Positions 17,737 to 25,644 of a stretch of DNA of 64,000 bases are shown one piece after another; position 1 is the stretch's first letter; each line of letters opens with the position of its first letter. Where the stretch lies: the NCBI RefSeq assembly GCF_014647675.1, contig NZ_BMPQ01000005.1, positions 241,340 to 305,339 of the forward strand. Direction: 5' to 3'. The position numbers and the translations under genes were made by a program. The notes under the pieces are model-generated. The model did not search any database. It was not told the DNA's origin and saw nothing but the letters and a program-made list of their open reading frames with translations. This DNA comes from Streptomyces flaveus. Lineage in GTDB: Bacteria > Actinomycetota > Actinomycetes > Streptomycetales > Streptomycetaceae.

Positions 17737-19461
17737 TCAGATCCAGGTGTCGAGCCACATGCGGGTGTGCCAGCTGGGATACGGAATCGTCAGGCCCGTG
17801 TAGATCGGGAAGAAGTAGATGAAGTTCCAGGCGATGAGCAGCAGCAGCGTGCCCGCAGCCGCCGCGCCCCGTGTGCGGCGTTTGTCATTCATGCCCGGCG
17901 GACCCAGGAGCGCGCCCAGCATCATCGCCACGGCCAGGCACAGGTACGGCACGAAGACGACGGCGTAGAAGGAGAAGATCGTTCGGTCCTGGTACAGGAA
18001 CCAGGGAAGATAACCGGCACCCACAGCGCACAGGACGGCGCCCGCGCGCCAGTCGCGGCGCAGCGCCCAGCGATAGAGCAGATACACCAGTGCGCAGCAT
18101 GCCGACCACCACAGCAACGGCGTGCCCAGGGCGAGGATCGCCTGCGAGCAGTCGGCCGTCGCCTGGCAGCCGTCCTTGCCGGGTTTCGGCGACTGGTAGT
18201 GGAACAGCACGGGGCGGCCGAGGACCAGCCAGCTCCAGGGGTTGGACTCGTATTTGTGCGGGGTGTGCAGTCCTACGTTGAACTGGTAGACGCTGTACTC
18301 GTAGTGCCACAGGCTGCGGAGCGGGGCTGGGATCCACGACCAGGTGCCGCCGCGGCCGTCCGCCCAGTGCCGCCCGTAACCGTCGTCGGACAGGAACCAA
18401 CCGGTCCACGTCGCCAGATACGTCACCACAGCGACCGGAACGAGGGACAGCACCGACCAGCCGAGGTCCTTGCGCAGCACCGCACGGTACGGGTGGCGTG
18501 CCCCCGCGACACGGCGGGCGCCGACGTCCCACAGCAGGGCGAGGACCACGAAGAAGGCGAGGAAGTACAGGCCGTTCCATTTGGTGGAGGCCGCCAGTCC
18601 CAGGAAGAGGCCGACTGCGAGCCGCCACGGTCGCACTCCCGTCCCGGCGCGGTCGCCGGTGTCCTGGTCCGGGCGTACGTGACCGTCTTCAGCCACCGGT
18701 AAGGCTGCCGCGAGCCGGGCCCGCGTGCTGTCCCGGTCGAGGAGCAGGCAGCCGAACGCCGCCAGGACGAAGAACATGACGACGAGGTCGAGCAGAGCGG
18801 TGCGGCTCATCACGTAGTGCAGACCGTCCACCGCCATCAGCGCGCCGGCCAGGCAGCCCAGCAGGGTGGAACGGAACAGGCGGCGGCCTATGCGGCACAG
18901 CATCAGCACCGACAGCGTGCCCAGGACCGCCGTCATGAAGCGCCAGCCGAACGGGTTGAGGCCGAACATCCACTCGCCGAGGGCAATCACCCACTTGCCC
19001 GTCGGCGGGTGCGCGATGAAGGACCCGGTGTCGGAGAGCGGGATCACCTGGGGGTCGGCCAGGATCTGCGGGTCGGCGATCTTGCGGTCCGGCCAGGTGC
19101 CCTCGTAGCCGAGCCGCAGCAAGGCCCAGGCGTCCTTGGCGTAGTACGTCTCGTCGAAGACGAAGTCGTACGGGCGGCCCAGACGCCAAAAGCGCGGCAG
19201 CCCGGCAAGGAACGCCACCAGCAGCGGCCCGCCCCATCCTGACCAGCGCGCCAGCCGGCCCGCTGCTGCCGGGGACAGCCCGAGCGTGCGCCACAGCCGT
19301 GACCCGGGCTCGGGAAACGGCACCGCCAGGCGGTCGCGCACGGACGTACACGGCCGCTCGACGTACCCGAAGCGGCGCAGCCGCCGCTCCCAGGAGGTCG
19401 GCCGGCAATCCGCCGCCTTTTGCGGCACGTCGACAGACGCGGGCGCGTTCTCACGGAGCAC
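17737..19461 (-). CDS. Protein O-mannosyltransferase (GT39, Pmt)
   Basis: The frame allows GTG 19461 (574 aa) but has no clear ribosome site, so the true start could be a little downstream. Around 10-11 TM helices are present. The first outer loop carries the catalytic acidic motif FVFDETYYAKDAW near residue 107, followed by FIAHPPTGKW, as in Pmt/GT39 enzymes. These enzymes move mannose from polyprenyl-phosphate mannose to Ser/Thr of exported proteins. Streptomycetes carry a housekeeping pmt elsewhere, so this would be a second copy. The gene lies 119 bp after a membrane protein with a Ser/Thr/Pro-rich outer part, a plausible substrate. Confidence 0.88.
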   Translation of the reverse strand: MLRENAPASVDVPQKAADCRPTSWERRLRRFGYVERPCTSVRDRLAVPFPEPGSRLWRTLGLSPAAAGRLARWSGWGGPLLVAFLAGLPRFWRLGRPYDFVFDETYYAKDAWALLRLGYEGTWPDRKIADPQILADPQVIPLSDTGSFIAHPPTGKWVIALGEWMFGLNPFGWRFMTAVLGTLSVLMLCRIGRRLFRSTLLGCLAGALMAVDGLHYVMSRTALLDLVVMFFVLAAFGCLLLDRDSTRARLAAALPVAEDGHVRPDQDTGDRAGTGVRPWRLAVGLFLGLAASTKWNGLYFLAFFVVLALLWDVGARRVAGARHPYRAVLRKDLGWSVLSLVPVAVVTYLATWTGWFLSDDGYGRHWADGRGGTWSWIPAPLRSLWHYEYSVYQFNVGLHTPHKYESNPWSWLVLGRPVLFHYQSPKPGKDGCQATADCSQAILALGTPLLWWSACCALVYLLYRWALRRDWRAGAVLCAVGAGYLPWFLYQDRTIFSFYAVVFVPYLCLAVAMMLGALLGPPGMNDKRRTRGAAAAGTLLLLIAWNFIYFFPIYTGLTIPYPSWHTRMWLDTWI

Positions 19462-19580
19462 GTGGTCAGCTTTCAGCTCGTCGAGCGCGGGACAAGCGGG
19501 GATCAGATGCCCGGCGATCGGCGGTCGTCACACCGGCTCAGACAGCCCCCCATCGGGACCGTGTACATCTGGCCGAGGCG

Positions 19581-20081
19581 CTACCGGGTGGTTGAGGTCC
19601 GTGTCGGCATCGGGGCCGTCTCGGGGGGTGAGGGGCGGTACGGCATCGGCGCCGGCCTGGTAGTTGATGTGCAGGTCGGCATCGGCACCTCCTTGGCAGT
19701 GGAGGCGGAGCGGGCCGTCGACGGCATCGGCGCTGGCCCGGTGGCTGACGTGCAGGTCGACGTCGGCACCTCCTTGGCAGTGGAAGCAGGACGGGCCGTC
19801 GACGGCATCGAGGCCGACTCGGCAGAGGTGACGGGGCGAGGCTGAGGGCCGGCAGGCCCGCCCTGAGCGAAGGAGCTCGGCAGGACCACCAGCCCGACGC
19901 CAAGTCCGGCAATGGTCAGCGCGGATCCGGTGGCCATCCAGGCCATTCGGGCCCGCCGTCGGGCGCGAACGCCGGCCTGCAGCCGGTATCGATGCCGCTC
20001 CTCATAGGGCGCGTCCTCTTGGCTGTCACGCATCATCCGTGCCAGCTCCTGCTCGAAGTGATCCATGGCTCCCTTCTTCAC
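19581..20081 (-). CDS. Single-pass membrane protein with Ser/Thr/Pro repeats, probable sigma partner
   Basis: The start codon overlaps the sigma-factor stop (ATGA at 20078-20081); 166 aa. The cytoplasmic N-terminus (about 45 residues) is acidic, then very basic (RARRRARMAW), and is followed by one TM helix at about 46-70, giving N-in/C-out topology. The outer 95 residues are Pro/Ser/Thr-rich and contain a repeated unit (STAKEVP..TCTS...PAPMP) encoded by an 81-bp tandem repeat. Position after an ECF sigma gene suggests an anti-sigma or sensor role, though no ZAS Cys/His motif is seen. The outer part looks like a target for O-mannosylation by the neighbouring Pmt. Confidence 0.65.
   Translation of the reverse strand: MKKGAMDHFEQELARMMRDSQEDAPYEERHRYRLQAGVRARRRARMAWMATGSALTIAGLGVGLVVLPSSFAQGGPAGPQPRPVTSAESASMPSTARPASTAKEVPTSTCTSATGPAPMPSTARSASTAKEVPMPTCTSTTRPAPMPYRPSPPETAPMPTRTSTTR
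19642..19803. repeat. 81-bp tandem repeat, two full copies plus the start of a third
   Basis: Copies start at 19642, 19723 and 19804, the last only partial. The period of 27 codons keeps the reading frame of the membrane protein. Copies differ by scattered changes, so the duplication is not very recent. Confidence 0.7.
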
Positions 20082-20584
20082 TCCACCGGCTCGACTGCCT
20101 CAGCCAGAAGCTGCCGTAACCGGGCGACGCCGCGTGCCGTGAGTGAACGGGCGGTACCCACCGGGCACCCCAGCACCTCGGCGACGTCCCGCTCGGGCAG
20201 GTCCTGGTAGTAGCGCAGCACCACCGCGGCCCGCTGCCGCGCCGACAGCAACGCCAGCACGGCCTCCAACCGGGTCCGTTCATCCACGGCGGCGGTCTCA
20301 TCCCCCACCCCGGGCGGGTCGGGCAGCTGGTCCACGGGGTGCTCGCCCCACCAGCGACGCCGTGCCGAGCGAGCCGCGGCACGGGCCAGAACCCTGCGCA
20401 CGTATGCCTCGGGCGCCTGCTCGGCCACCTTCGGCCAGGCAAACCACAGCTTGACCAGCGCCTCCTGCAGCAGATCCTCGGCCCGGTGCCGGTCTCCGCC
20501 GGTGAGCAGCCGCGCTAGGTGAAGCAACGCCGACCACCGAGCCGCCACGAACCGGTCGAACTCGTCGGCCCGCAACTGCCCCAT
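20078..20584 (-). CDS. SigE-subfamily ECF RNA polymerase sigma factor
   Basis: ATG 20584, 168 aa. Region 2 spans about 8-75 (FVAARWSALLHLARLLTGG and AEDLLQEALVKLWFAWPKV). Region 4 spans about 105-160 (LSARQRAAVVLRYYQDLPERDVAEVLGCPVGTARSL). The SigE/SigL-like actinobacterial subfamily usually co-occurs with a membrane regulator, here the overlapping 166-aa gene. Together with the mannosyltransferase gene it forms a three-gene minus-strand unit. The target promoters are unknown. Confidence 0.92.
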   Translation of the reverse strand: MGQLRADEFDRFVAARWSALLHLARLLTGGDRHRAEDLLQEALVKLWFAWPKVAEQAPEAYVRRVLARAAARSARRRWWGEHPVDQLPDPPGVGDETAAVDERTRLEAVLALLSARQRAAVVLRYYQDLPERDVAEVLGCPVGTARSLTARGVARLRQLLAEAVEPVE

Positions 20585-20880
20585 CAGCGTTGCCCCTTAC
20601 CCCCGCACGCCCCTACACCTTCAATAAAGGCACTGGCCCCTGCCCCGCTATGCACCCCTGACATGTGGTGTGGCTCACACACGCCCACCCTGACGGTGCC
20701 CACGACGCCACTTGCCCGCCTACCCTCCCCCTGCGCGGCCGTCGGAGCCTGACTGGCACCGGCTCAAACGCCGGTTTGCCCCGCCTCGCCACGCCTTGAC
20801 TTCCCGCCTGTTTTGATCCAGAAGCGAGGCCGGTGCCGGCCAGACATCGCCGCGTACGAGAGGTTCCGCCTCGCCATGAG

Positions 20881-20990
20881 CTAGGGGGTGTCTCGCGGGA
20901 GGGCAATGGTGGCGACGGCGCCGCGGTGAGCCCGGCCGACCGGACACATCAATCTCATCACCGTCACGCCGCGTACGTTCCCGGGGCCCT
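20881..20990 (-). pseudogene. 3' scrap of a histidine kinase gene
   Basis: The last codons before TAG 20881 read RGAVATIALPRDTP. They resemble the end of the kinase at 4523 (GGAVVTITLPRTP), and the DNA is also similar. No upstream kinase domains are present, so only the tail of a related gene remains. Confidence 0.45.
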
Positions 20991-21070
20991 GGGTCTCAAC
21001 GAGCCATGACATCCCGAGGCTGCCTTCACTGGCCGGTTCAACCGGTATCGAGCCGCCGCCGACCAAACGA

Positions 21071-21133
21071 TTGTATCGAGTAGTTGACACAAGATTCCGT
21101 CCACGACATCTTGTACTCGCCACTTGATACAAG
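21071..21133 (+). promoter_or_regulatory. Promoter/operator region of the membrane protein-GntR operon
   Basis: TTGTATC (21071-21077) is repeated inverted as GATACAA (21126-21132). A TTGACA -35 hexamer lies at 21084-21089, and a CTTG-N3-CAAG dyad at 21123-21133. YtrA-type GntR repressors bind such dyads, and the operon's own GntR is the likely ligand. Confidence 0.45.
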
Positions 21134-21210
21134 CTCGGTTTGCGGCAAAGCAGCGTCCACTGCCGCTGGGCGCCATCCGCGCCGCCATCACCACTCACTG
21201 GGGTCCCCAT

Positions 21211-21981
21211 ATGCTCGACACGGCCCGACCCGAACCCCGCCCCCGCGCCGACCGCTACGCCCGCTGGGCCGGTCTGGCCGTGGGCGTCGTGACCGCACCG
21301 CTGTGGGCCACCATGGACATCAGCGCTTTCGGCAACGAGAACGGTTTCAACGTGCCCTGGGCGGGCGGCGTCATGGCTTTCGGTCTGTGTGCGGTGGGCG
21401 GCGTTCTGCTCGGCGACGCCCTCACCCCCCGCCCCCGGGAAGCGGTACGCATCGCCGGTCTCGCCCCACGCCGGGTCCGAGACCACGTGCCGCCCCGGAT
21501 GACCCCCTTGCTTCTCCTCCAGGCGGTATTTCTCGTCGGGTTGGTGGGGATCGGGGCCGCGGCCTCATCCGGCACCGTAGACCGGGCGGTCCGGGCCGCC
21601 CTCGCTAAATGCGACGGTGTGACCGGACCACCCGTCGGCCTCTGGCCCGGCATGTTCTACGGCAGCCAGATCCTCGCCTCTTTCGCCATCGGCACCGTCG
21701 CCTGCGCTTGGGCCTTGCACCGTATCGCCCAGCGCCCCGGCGACGACCAGCAGCGCCGCGACCGCTCGTTGGCGATTACCGCAGCCTGGGGAGTGCTGGT
21801 CTCGACCCAACTGGTGGTCGTCCTCTTGCTGATCTCCAACTTTCTGACGCGCGGGAACTGCGGCGCCGGCATGCTGGGCACCGTCACCGCCTTGGTGATC
21901 TACCCCCTGGGCCTGCTGGCCCTGTTCACCCTGGCCTGGTCCCTGTTCACCGTGGTCATGCCCCGGGCGACCCGACGATGA
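21211..21981 (+). CDS. Integral membrane protein, partner of a YtrA-type GntR regulator
   Basis: ATG 21211 gives 256 aa. Five or six hydrophobic segments are visible; the last two are long (WGVLVSTQLVVVLLLISNF and VTALVIYPLGLLALFTLAW). The family is not recognised. The gene overlaps the GntR gene by ATGA, the usual arrangement of DUF1648-like or transporter-type membrane proteins with short GntR repressors in Streptomyces. A role in export or envelope stress is possible but unproven. Confidence 0.75.
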   Translation: MLDTARPEPRPRADRYARWAGLAVGVVTAPLWATMDISAFGNENGFNVPWAGGVMAFGLCAVGGVLLGDALTPRPREAVRIAGLAPRRVRDHVPPRMTPLLLLQAVFLVGLVGIGAAASSGTVDRAVRAALAKCDGVTGPPVGLWPGMFYGSQILASFAIGTVACAWALHRIAQRPGDDQQRRDRSLAITAAWGVLVSTQLVVVLLLISNFLTRGNCGAGMLGTVTALVIYPLGLLALFTLAWSLFTVVMPRATRR

Positions 21982-22403
21982 CCGGCCCCGTCGTCCGCGT
22001 CGACACCACCAGCCCGGTACCGCCGTACGAGCAGATCCGCGCCCAGCTCGCCCCCCTGATCCTCACCGGCCAACTCACCGAGGGCGAACGCCTGCCGACC
22101 GTGCGTCAACTCGCCGCCGATCTCGGCCTGGCACCGGGCACCGTGGCCCGCGCCTACCGCGAGCTGGAAGCCGCCGAGCTGATCCACACCCGCCGCGGCG
22201 CGGGCACCCGGGTCGCGGCTCTGCCGTCCGAACCCAAGCACCTGGACCCGGACCGACTCGCCACGCTGGCCCGGGACTTCACGACAGCCGCCCGAGCTCT
22301 GGGCGCCGACACCGAAGCCATCCTGGCCGCCGTCCACAGAGCTCTGGACGAGGGCGTGTCCAGCCCATCGGGTACGCCGCGTTCGGTTGATCAACAACTG
22401 TGA
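21978..22403 (+). CDS. GntR-family (YtrA subfamily) transcriptional regulator
   Basis: ATG 21978 overlaps the preceding stop. Length is 141 aa: a GntR winged helix at about 15-80 (YEQIRAQLAPLILTGQLTEG, then LPTVRQLAADLGLAPGTVARAY). A short helical C-terminal dimerisation region replaces a large effector domain, which defines the YtrA type. It probably represses its own operon. Confidence 0.9.
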   Translation: MTGPVVRVDTTSPVPPYEQIRAQLAPLILTGQLTEGERLPTVRQLAADLGLAPGTVARAYRELEAAELIHTRRGAGTRVAALPSEPKHLDPDRLATLARDFTTAARALGADTEAILAAVHRALDEGVSSPSGTPRSVDQQL

Positions 22404-22725
22404 GAGTGAAGCGTATGAAGTCTCGTACCGCCCTTCCAGCCATAGCTGTCTGCGCCGTCTGCGTTGCACTCGCCCCGCTCACCGGATGCGGCGGTGGCGG
22501 AACGGGCCATTCAAGGTGGGCCTTCAGCCCGTGGTGCGCGGCGACTTCGACGGGGACGGGCACCACGACCTCGCGGGCCTCGCGAAGAATGGGTCGTCCC
22601 TGGCAGTACCGAGCCGGTCACGCACCGGCTGCCCGAGGGCGCAGGTCCCGCTACGACGTCGGCAAGACCGTCAAACGCCCCGAAACCCTTAAGGCCATCG
22701 GCAAGCCTGGAAGATCTTGGTAGAT
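22400..22725 (+). pseudogene. FG-GAP lipoprotein, frameshifted 5' fragment
   Basis: GTG 22400 overlaps the GntR stop (GTGA) and opens a lipoprotein signal with lipobox LTGC. Within 40 codons the sense passes to another frame (VRGDFDGDGHHDLAGLAKNG) and then to a third. No further FG-GAP repeats follow. The gene seems to have been the third member of the membrane protein-GntR operon before it decayed. Confidence 0.6.
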
Positions 22726-22793
22726 AATGAACAAGATCAGATCCTGTTTCTGATCCTCATCTCCACAGGCCAAGACCCGTTTCCGGGGGTTCG

Positions 22794-23009
22794 CTACGCG
22801 GGGTCGCCGTTCGCGGAACCGTCACGGTTACCGTTCGGCGAACGGCTGGGCTCCGCCCACCCTTCGGTGCATGTCCTGAGTCGCCTTCGTTGCCGTTCTT
22901 CCTCCGCGATGCGGTCGGCGAGTACGGCGTTGTCGATGTACGGGACGATCGCGGCGAGGACCAGGCGCTGAAGCTCGGTCGGGTCGAGCGCCTCGACCTC
23001 CCACTGCAC
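22794..23009 (-). pseudogene. Orphan C-terminal fragment of an unknown protein
   Basis: A frame with good coding character (VQWEVEALDPTELQRLVLAAI, then PYIDNAVLADRIAEEERQRR) begins just after the stop of the FG-GAP gene, with no ribosome site or proper start. It looks like the tail of a longer, possibly phage or plasmid-type protein. I do not recognise the parent. Confidence 0.4.
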
Positions 23010-23045
23010 CCGGCGAGCCAGAGGATCATGGGCGGCGGCCGCTGT

Positions 23046-24755
23046 TCATTGACCGATAGGGGATTGCGGCTCACGTTCGAAGCGAGCCCACCAGGGCGTT
23101 TTCACTGGACCAGTGTGGGGCGCTTTGCTGCGCCGGTACCTGACAATGAGCAGCAATGAGCCGGCGGCGGCCATGATTCCGGCGGAGACGGCCCAGCGGC
23201 TCATGTCTTGGCTTTCGGGCAGGGCGCAGGAGAAGCCGCCGTTCTCCCCTTCCTGGGCGGGGGCCGTGTCGACGGCCACGCAGTCGTCCTCGCTGGCCGT
23301 GAAGCTCCCGCCGAAGTACGTCCCCTTCACGTCGAGGTCGGTCCCGTCGTAGCCTTTTTCGGGCGCGCCCAGGGCGGCGGGGCCGAACGAGGTGACGTTC
23401 GTGGTCGAGAGGCCCTTCGCGGTGCCGTTCAGGATCCAGATGGCACCCGACTTCTGCACCGTGCCGTTCTCGCCGGGGGCACCTACGGCCAGGTCGGGGT
23501 GGCCGTCGTGGTTCAGGTCCCCTGTCCGCAGCGCCGCACCGAAGCTGTCGCCCTGCTCGCCCCTGCCCGGGACGCCGGGAGTGTCCTGGGTGATGACCTG
23601 GGCGCCGGTGCGGGTGAGGCCGTTCTTGCCGCCCAGGAGCAGGACGACCGCGCCCGTGTCGGAGACCTGGCCGGCGTCCTCGCCGGGGAGGCCGACCGCG
23701 AGGTCCGCGTAGCCGTCGCCGTTGACGTCGGCCGCCGCGAGGACATCGCCGAACCCGTCGCCCCCGCTCTGCTCGTCGGTGCCGGTCAGGTCCAGCGTTT
23801 TGAGAGTGATCCGTTGTGCGCGGGAGCCGGGGCCGTCGTCCGAGCCGCGGAAGACGCGGAGTTCGCCCGGCCGGTACGCGCTGTCCTCCGAGACCATGCC
23901 GACGTCGCGGACGACGAGATCGCTGTACCCGTCCCCGTCGAAGTCGGCGATCACCCCGTTCGAGTTGTACGAGTTGATGTCGTCGCTGGTGTGTTGTTCC
24001 AGGCCGTCTTCGTCGCCCTTGAAGAAGCGGCCGTGCTCCTGCATCTCCTCGAAACCCTGGCTGGTGACGAGGTCGTCCCGGCCGTCGCCGGTCAGGTCCC
24101 CCACGAGGATCCCGCGCGGGCCGATGTCGTCGCCCCAGCTGTCTGTGCCGAAAGAGTCCTTCCGGCGCGCCTTCCCGTCGCGGGAGAGCGGGCCGTACAG
24201 GACGGTCGGCCCGTCGCCGTCTCGCCGGTCGCCCCCGTAGTAGCTGTCGAGCAGCAGGTCGGCCTGGCCGTCCCCGTCGAAGTCGCCGCCGTGCAGACCC
24301 CAGCCGCCCGGCAGCGTCGTGCCGCCGGACAGGCCCGCGGACGATCCCCACAGCACGACCGTCCCGTGATGGTCGTCGGTGCTCACCGTCACCGCCAGGT
24401 CGGTGAAGCCGTCGCCGTCGAAGTCGCGCGCGACCGGGCTTTCTCCGAACCCGGTTCCGCGGGCCGCGAGCCGGCCGAGGGCCCCCTTGGTGGCCCGGCT
24501 GACCACCTGGGTGTGCTCGGTGTCGAGCCCGGACCGCGAGCCGTACACCACGGAGACGGCGCCCGCCAGTTGGACGCCGTCCACCGTGCTGAGCGTGCCG
24601 GGAGCCGCGAGGTCGGCGTAGCCGTCACCGTTGAAGTCGGGGACCTCCTGCTTCGCCTTGCCCGGCGGCGAGTCACAGGCCAGGGGAACGGCCACGAGCG
24701 CGGCCAGGGCCACAACGGCGAGTACTCGGCGTGAATTTCCGGGAAACATAGTCAT
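23046..24755 (-). CDS. FG-GAP repeat surface protein with C-terminal membrane anchor (569 aa)
   Basis: ATG 24755 (or 24749) begins an export signal ending near LVAVPLACDS; the Cys has Pro at -3, so lipidation is doubtful. At least seven FG-GAP/calcium loops follow (DFNGDGYADL, DFDGDGFTDL, DFDGDGQADL, DLTGDGRDDL, DFDGDGYSDL, DVNGDGYADL, DLNHDGHPDL), predicting a seven-bladed propeller as in integrin alpha subunits. The C-terminus has one TM helix (WAVSAGIMAAAGSLLLIV) and a basic tail. It is the only intact member of this group in the window. Its role on the surface is unknown; adhesion or envelope binding is plausible. Confidence 0.85.
   Translation of the reverse strand: MTMFPGNSRRVLAVVALAALVAVPLACDSPPGKAKQEVPDFNGDGYADLAAPGTLSTVDGVQLAGAVSVVYGSRSGLDTEHTQVVSRATKGALGRLAARGTGFGESPVARDFDGDGFTDLAVTVSTDDHHGTVVLWGSSAGLSGGTTLPGGWGLHGGDFDGDGQADLLLDSYYGGDRRDGDGPTVLYGPLSRDGKARRKDSFGTDSWGDDIGPRGILVGDLTGDGRDDLVTSQGFEEMQEHGRFFKGDEDGLEQHTSDDINSYNSNGVIADFDGDGYSDLVVRDVGMVSEDSAYRPGELRVFRGSDDGPGSRAQRITLKTLDLTGTDEQSGGDGFGDVLAAADVNGDGYADLAVGLPGEDAGQVSDTGAVVLLLGGKNGLTRTGAQVITQDTPGVPGRGEQGDSFGAALRTGDLNHDGHPDLAVGAPGENGTVQKSGAIWILNGTAKGLSTTNVTSFGPAALGAPEKGYDGTDLDVKGTYFGGSFTASEDDCVAVDTAPAQEGENGGFSCALPESQDMSRWAVSAGIMAAAGSLLLIVRYRRSKAPHTGPVKTPWWARFEREPQSPIGQ
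23090..23200. repeat. Copy 1 of a shared gene-tail sequence (copy 2 at 24943-25055)
   Basis: The 3' ends of the FG-GAP gene and of the damaged gene at 24947 are similar in DNA as well as protein (R/GWAV-AGI-A..GS.LL.VRYRR). They are two direct copies of one membrane-anchor module, most likely from tandem duplication. Confidence 0.6.
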
Positions 24756-24800
24756 ATCCTCGTTGGTGGCCGCGCCACCGGGACGGCATCCGTAAGGTCT

Positions 24801-24920
24801 TCACCGGATGAGCAGGTCTCGAAGGGCCTTGGTGACATCGACGGGTGCTTTCTCGGCCGTGAAGTAGCCGCAGTTCGGGTCCATGACCATGCTCCGGGCT
24901 TGATGTCCGACGTGGGTCAC
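24801..24920 (-). pseudogene. Small orphan coding fragment (39 codons)
   Basis: GTG 24920 to TGA 24801 reads VTHVGHQARSMVMDPNCGYF and continues for 19 residues. It looks like the C-terminal end of a real protein, but no parent frame or ribosome site exists upstream. It lies between two FG-GAP-group genes in decayed DNA. Confidence 0.3.
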
Positions 24921-24946
24921 GGATCAGGTTCAAAACGGGTGAGCCA

Positions 24947-25644
24947 TCAGGCCGTTTTCGCTGGACCGGAAGGGGAGATTTTCCTGCGCCGGTACCTGAC
25001 AACGAGCAGCACTGAGCCGACGATGGCCAGGATTCCGGCGGCGACAGCCCAGCCGCTGACGCCATCGTTCTCCGCTATCTGGACGGGGACCGTGTTGCCC
25101 CGCTCGGGGTCCTTGAGACGGGGGGCGTCCGGCGCGTACCCGGTGTTCATGGAAGAGACGGCCACGCGGCCGGAACGGCTGTCCTCGCTTGTGATACGCA
25201 ACGTGAACTCGTAGAAGCAGTCTTGGCCGACTGAAGCCCACTCGGCGCAGAAGTAGCTGCGGCCGTGGTCGTTCGTCCCGCAGGGCTGGTCGATCCCCTG
25301 CTCGTCGGCTTCGGGGTTGTAAGGCCATCGAGTCACCTTGGTGCCCGGCGGGGCGATGAACACGGTCCGGATCACCGTCTCGGCGGGGCCGTTGTTGCGG
25401 TAGCCGATGTGGATGCGGTGGCTGCGACATCGCCGCGCAGCGATGCGCCGAGCGCCTCGATATCGGCTGTACTGCGTACCGTCACGTCCGTGTCTGCCGA
25501 CCCGGAGGGAGTGGCTTTACGAGGGTCGTTGTCCGCTGCCGTGGCCTGTCGCACACCCGTGAGGGCGGCCACAAAGACCAGGACGGCGGCCAGCACACAT
25601 CGGACAACGACGGCTGGCAGCTGACGCTCCCGTATGCCGGTCAT
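24947..25644 (-). pseudogene. Exported single-pass membrane protein, one frameshift
   Basis: ATG 25644 starts a signal peptide (VVVRCVLAAVLVFVAALTG, Ala-rich cleavage site). Near 25420 the sense shifts frame: one frame ends in TATTAPPRR and stops, while the other continues HRIHIGYRNNGPAETVIRTV to a C-terminal TM helix and basic tail. The tail resembles that of the neighbouring FG-GAP protein. A one-base change would restore about 230 aa. It could be a pseudogene or a base-calling error. Confidence 0.6.
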
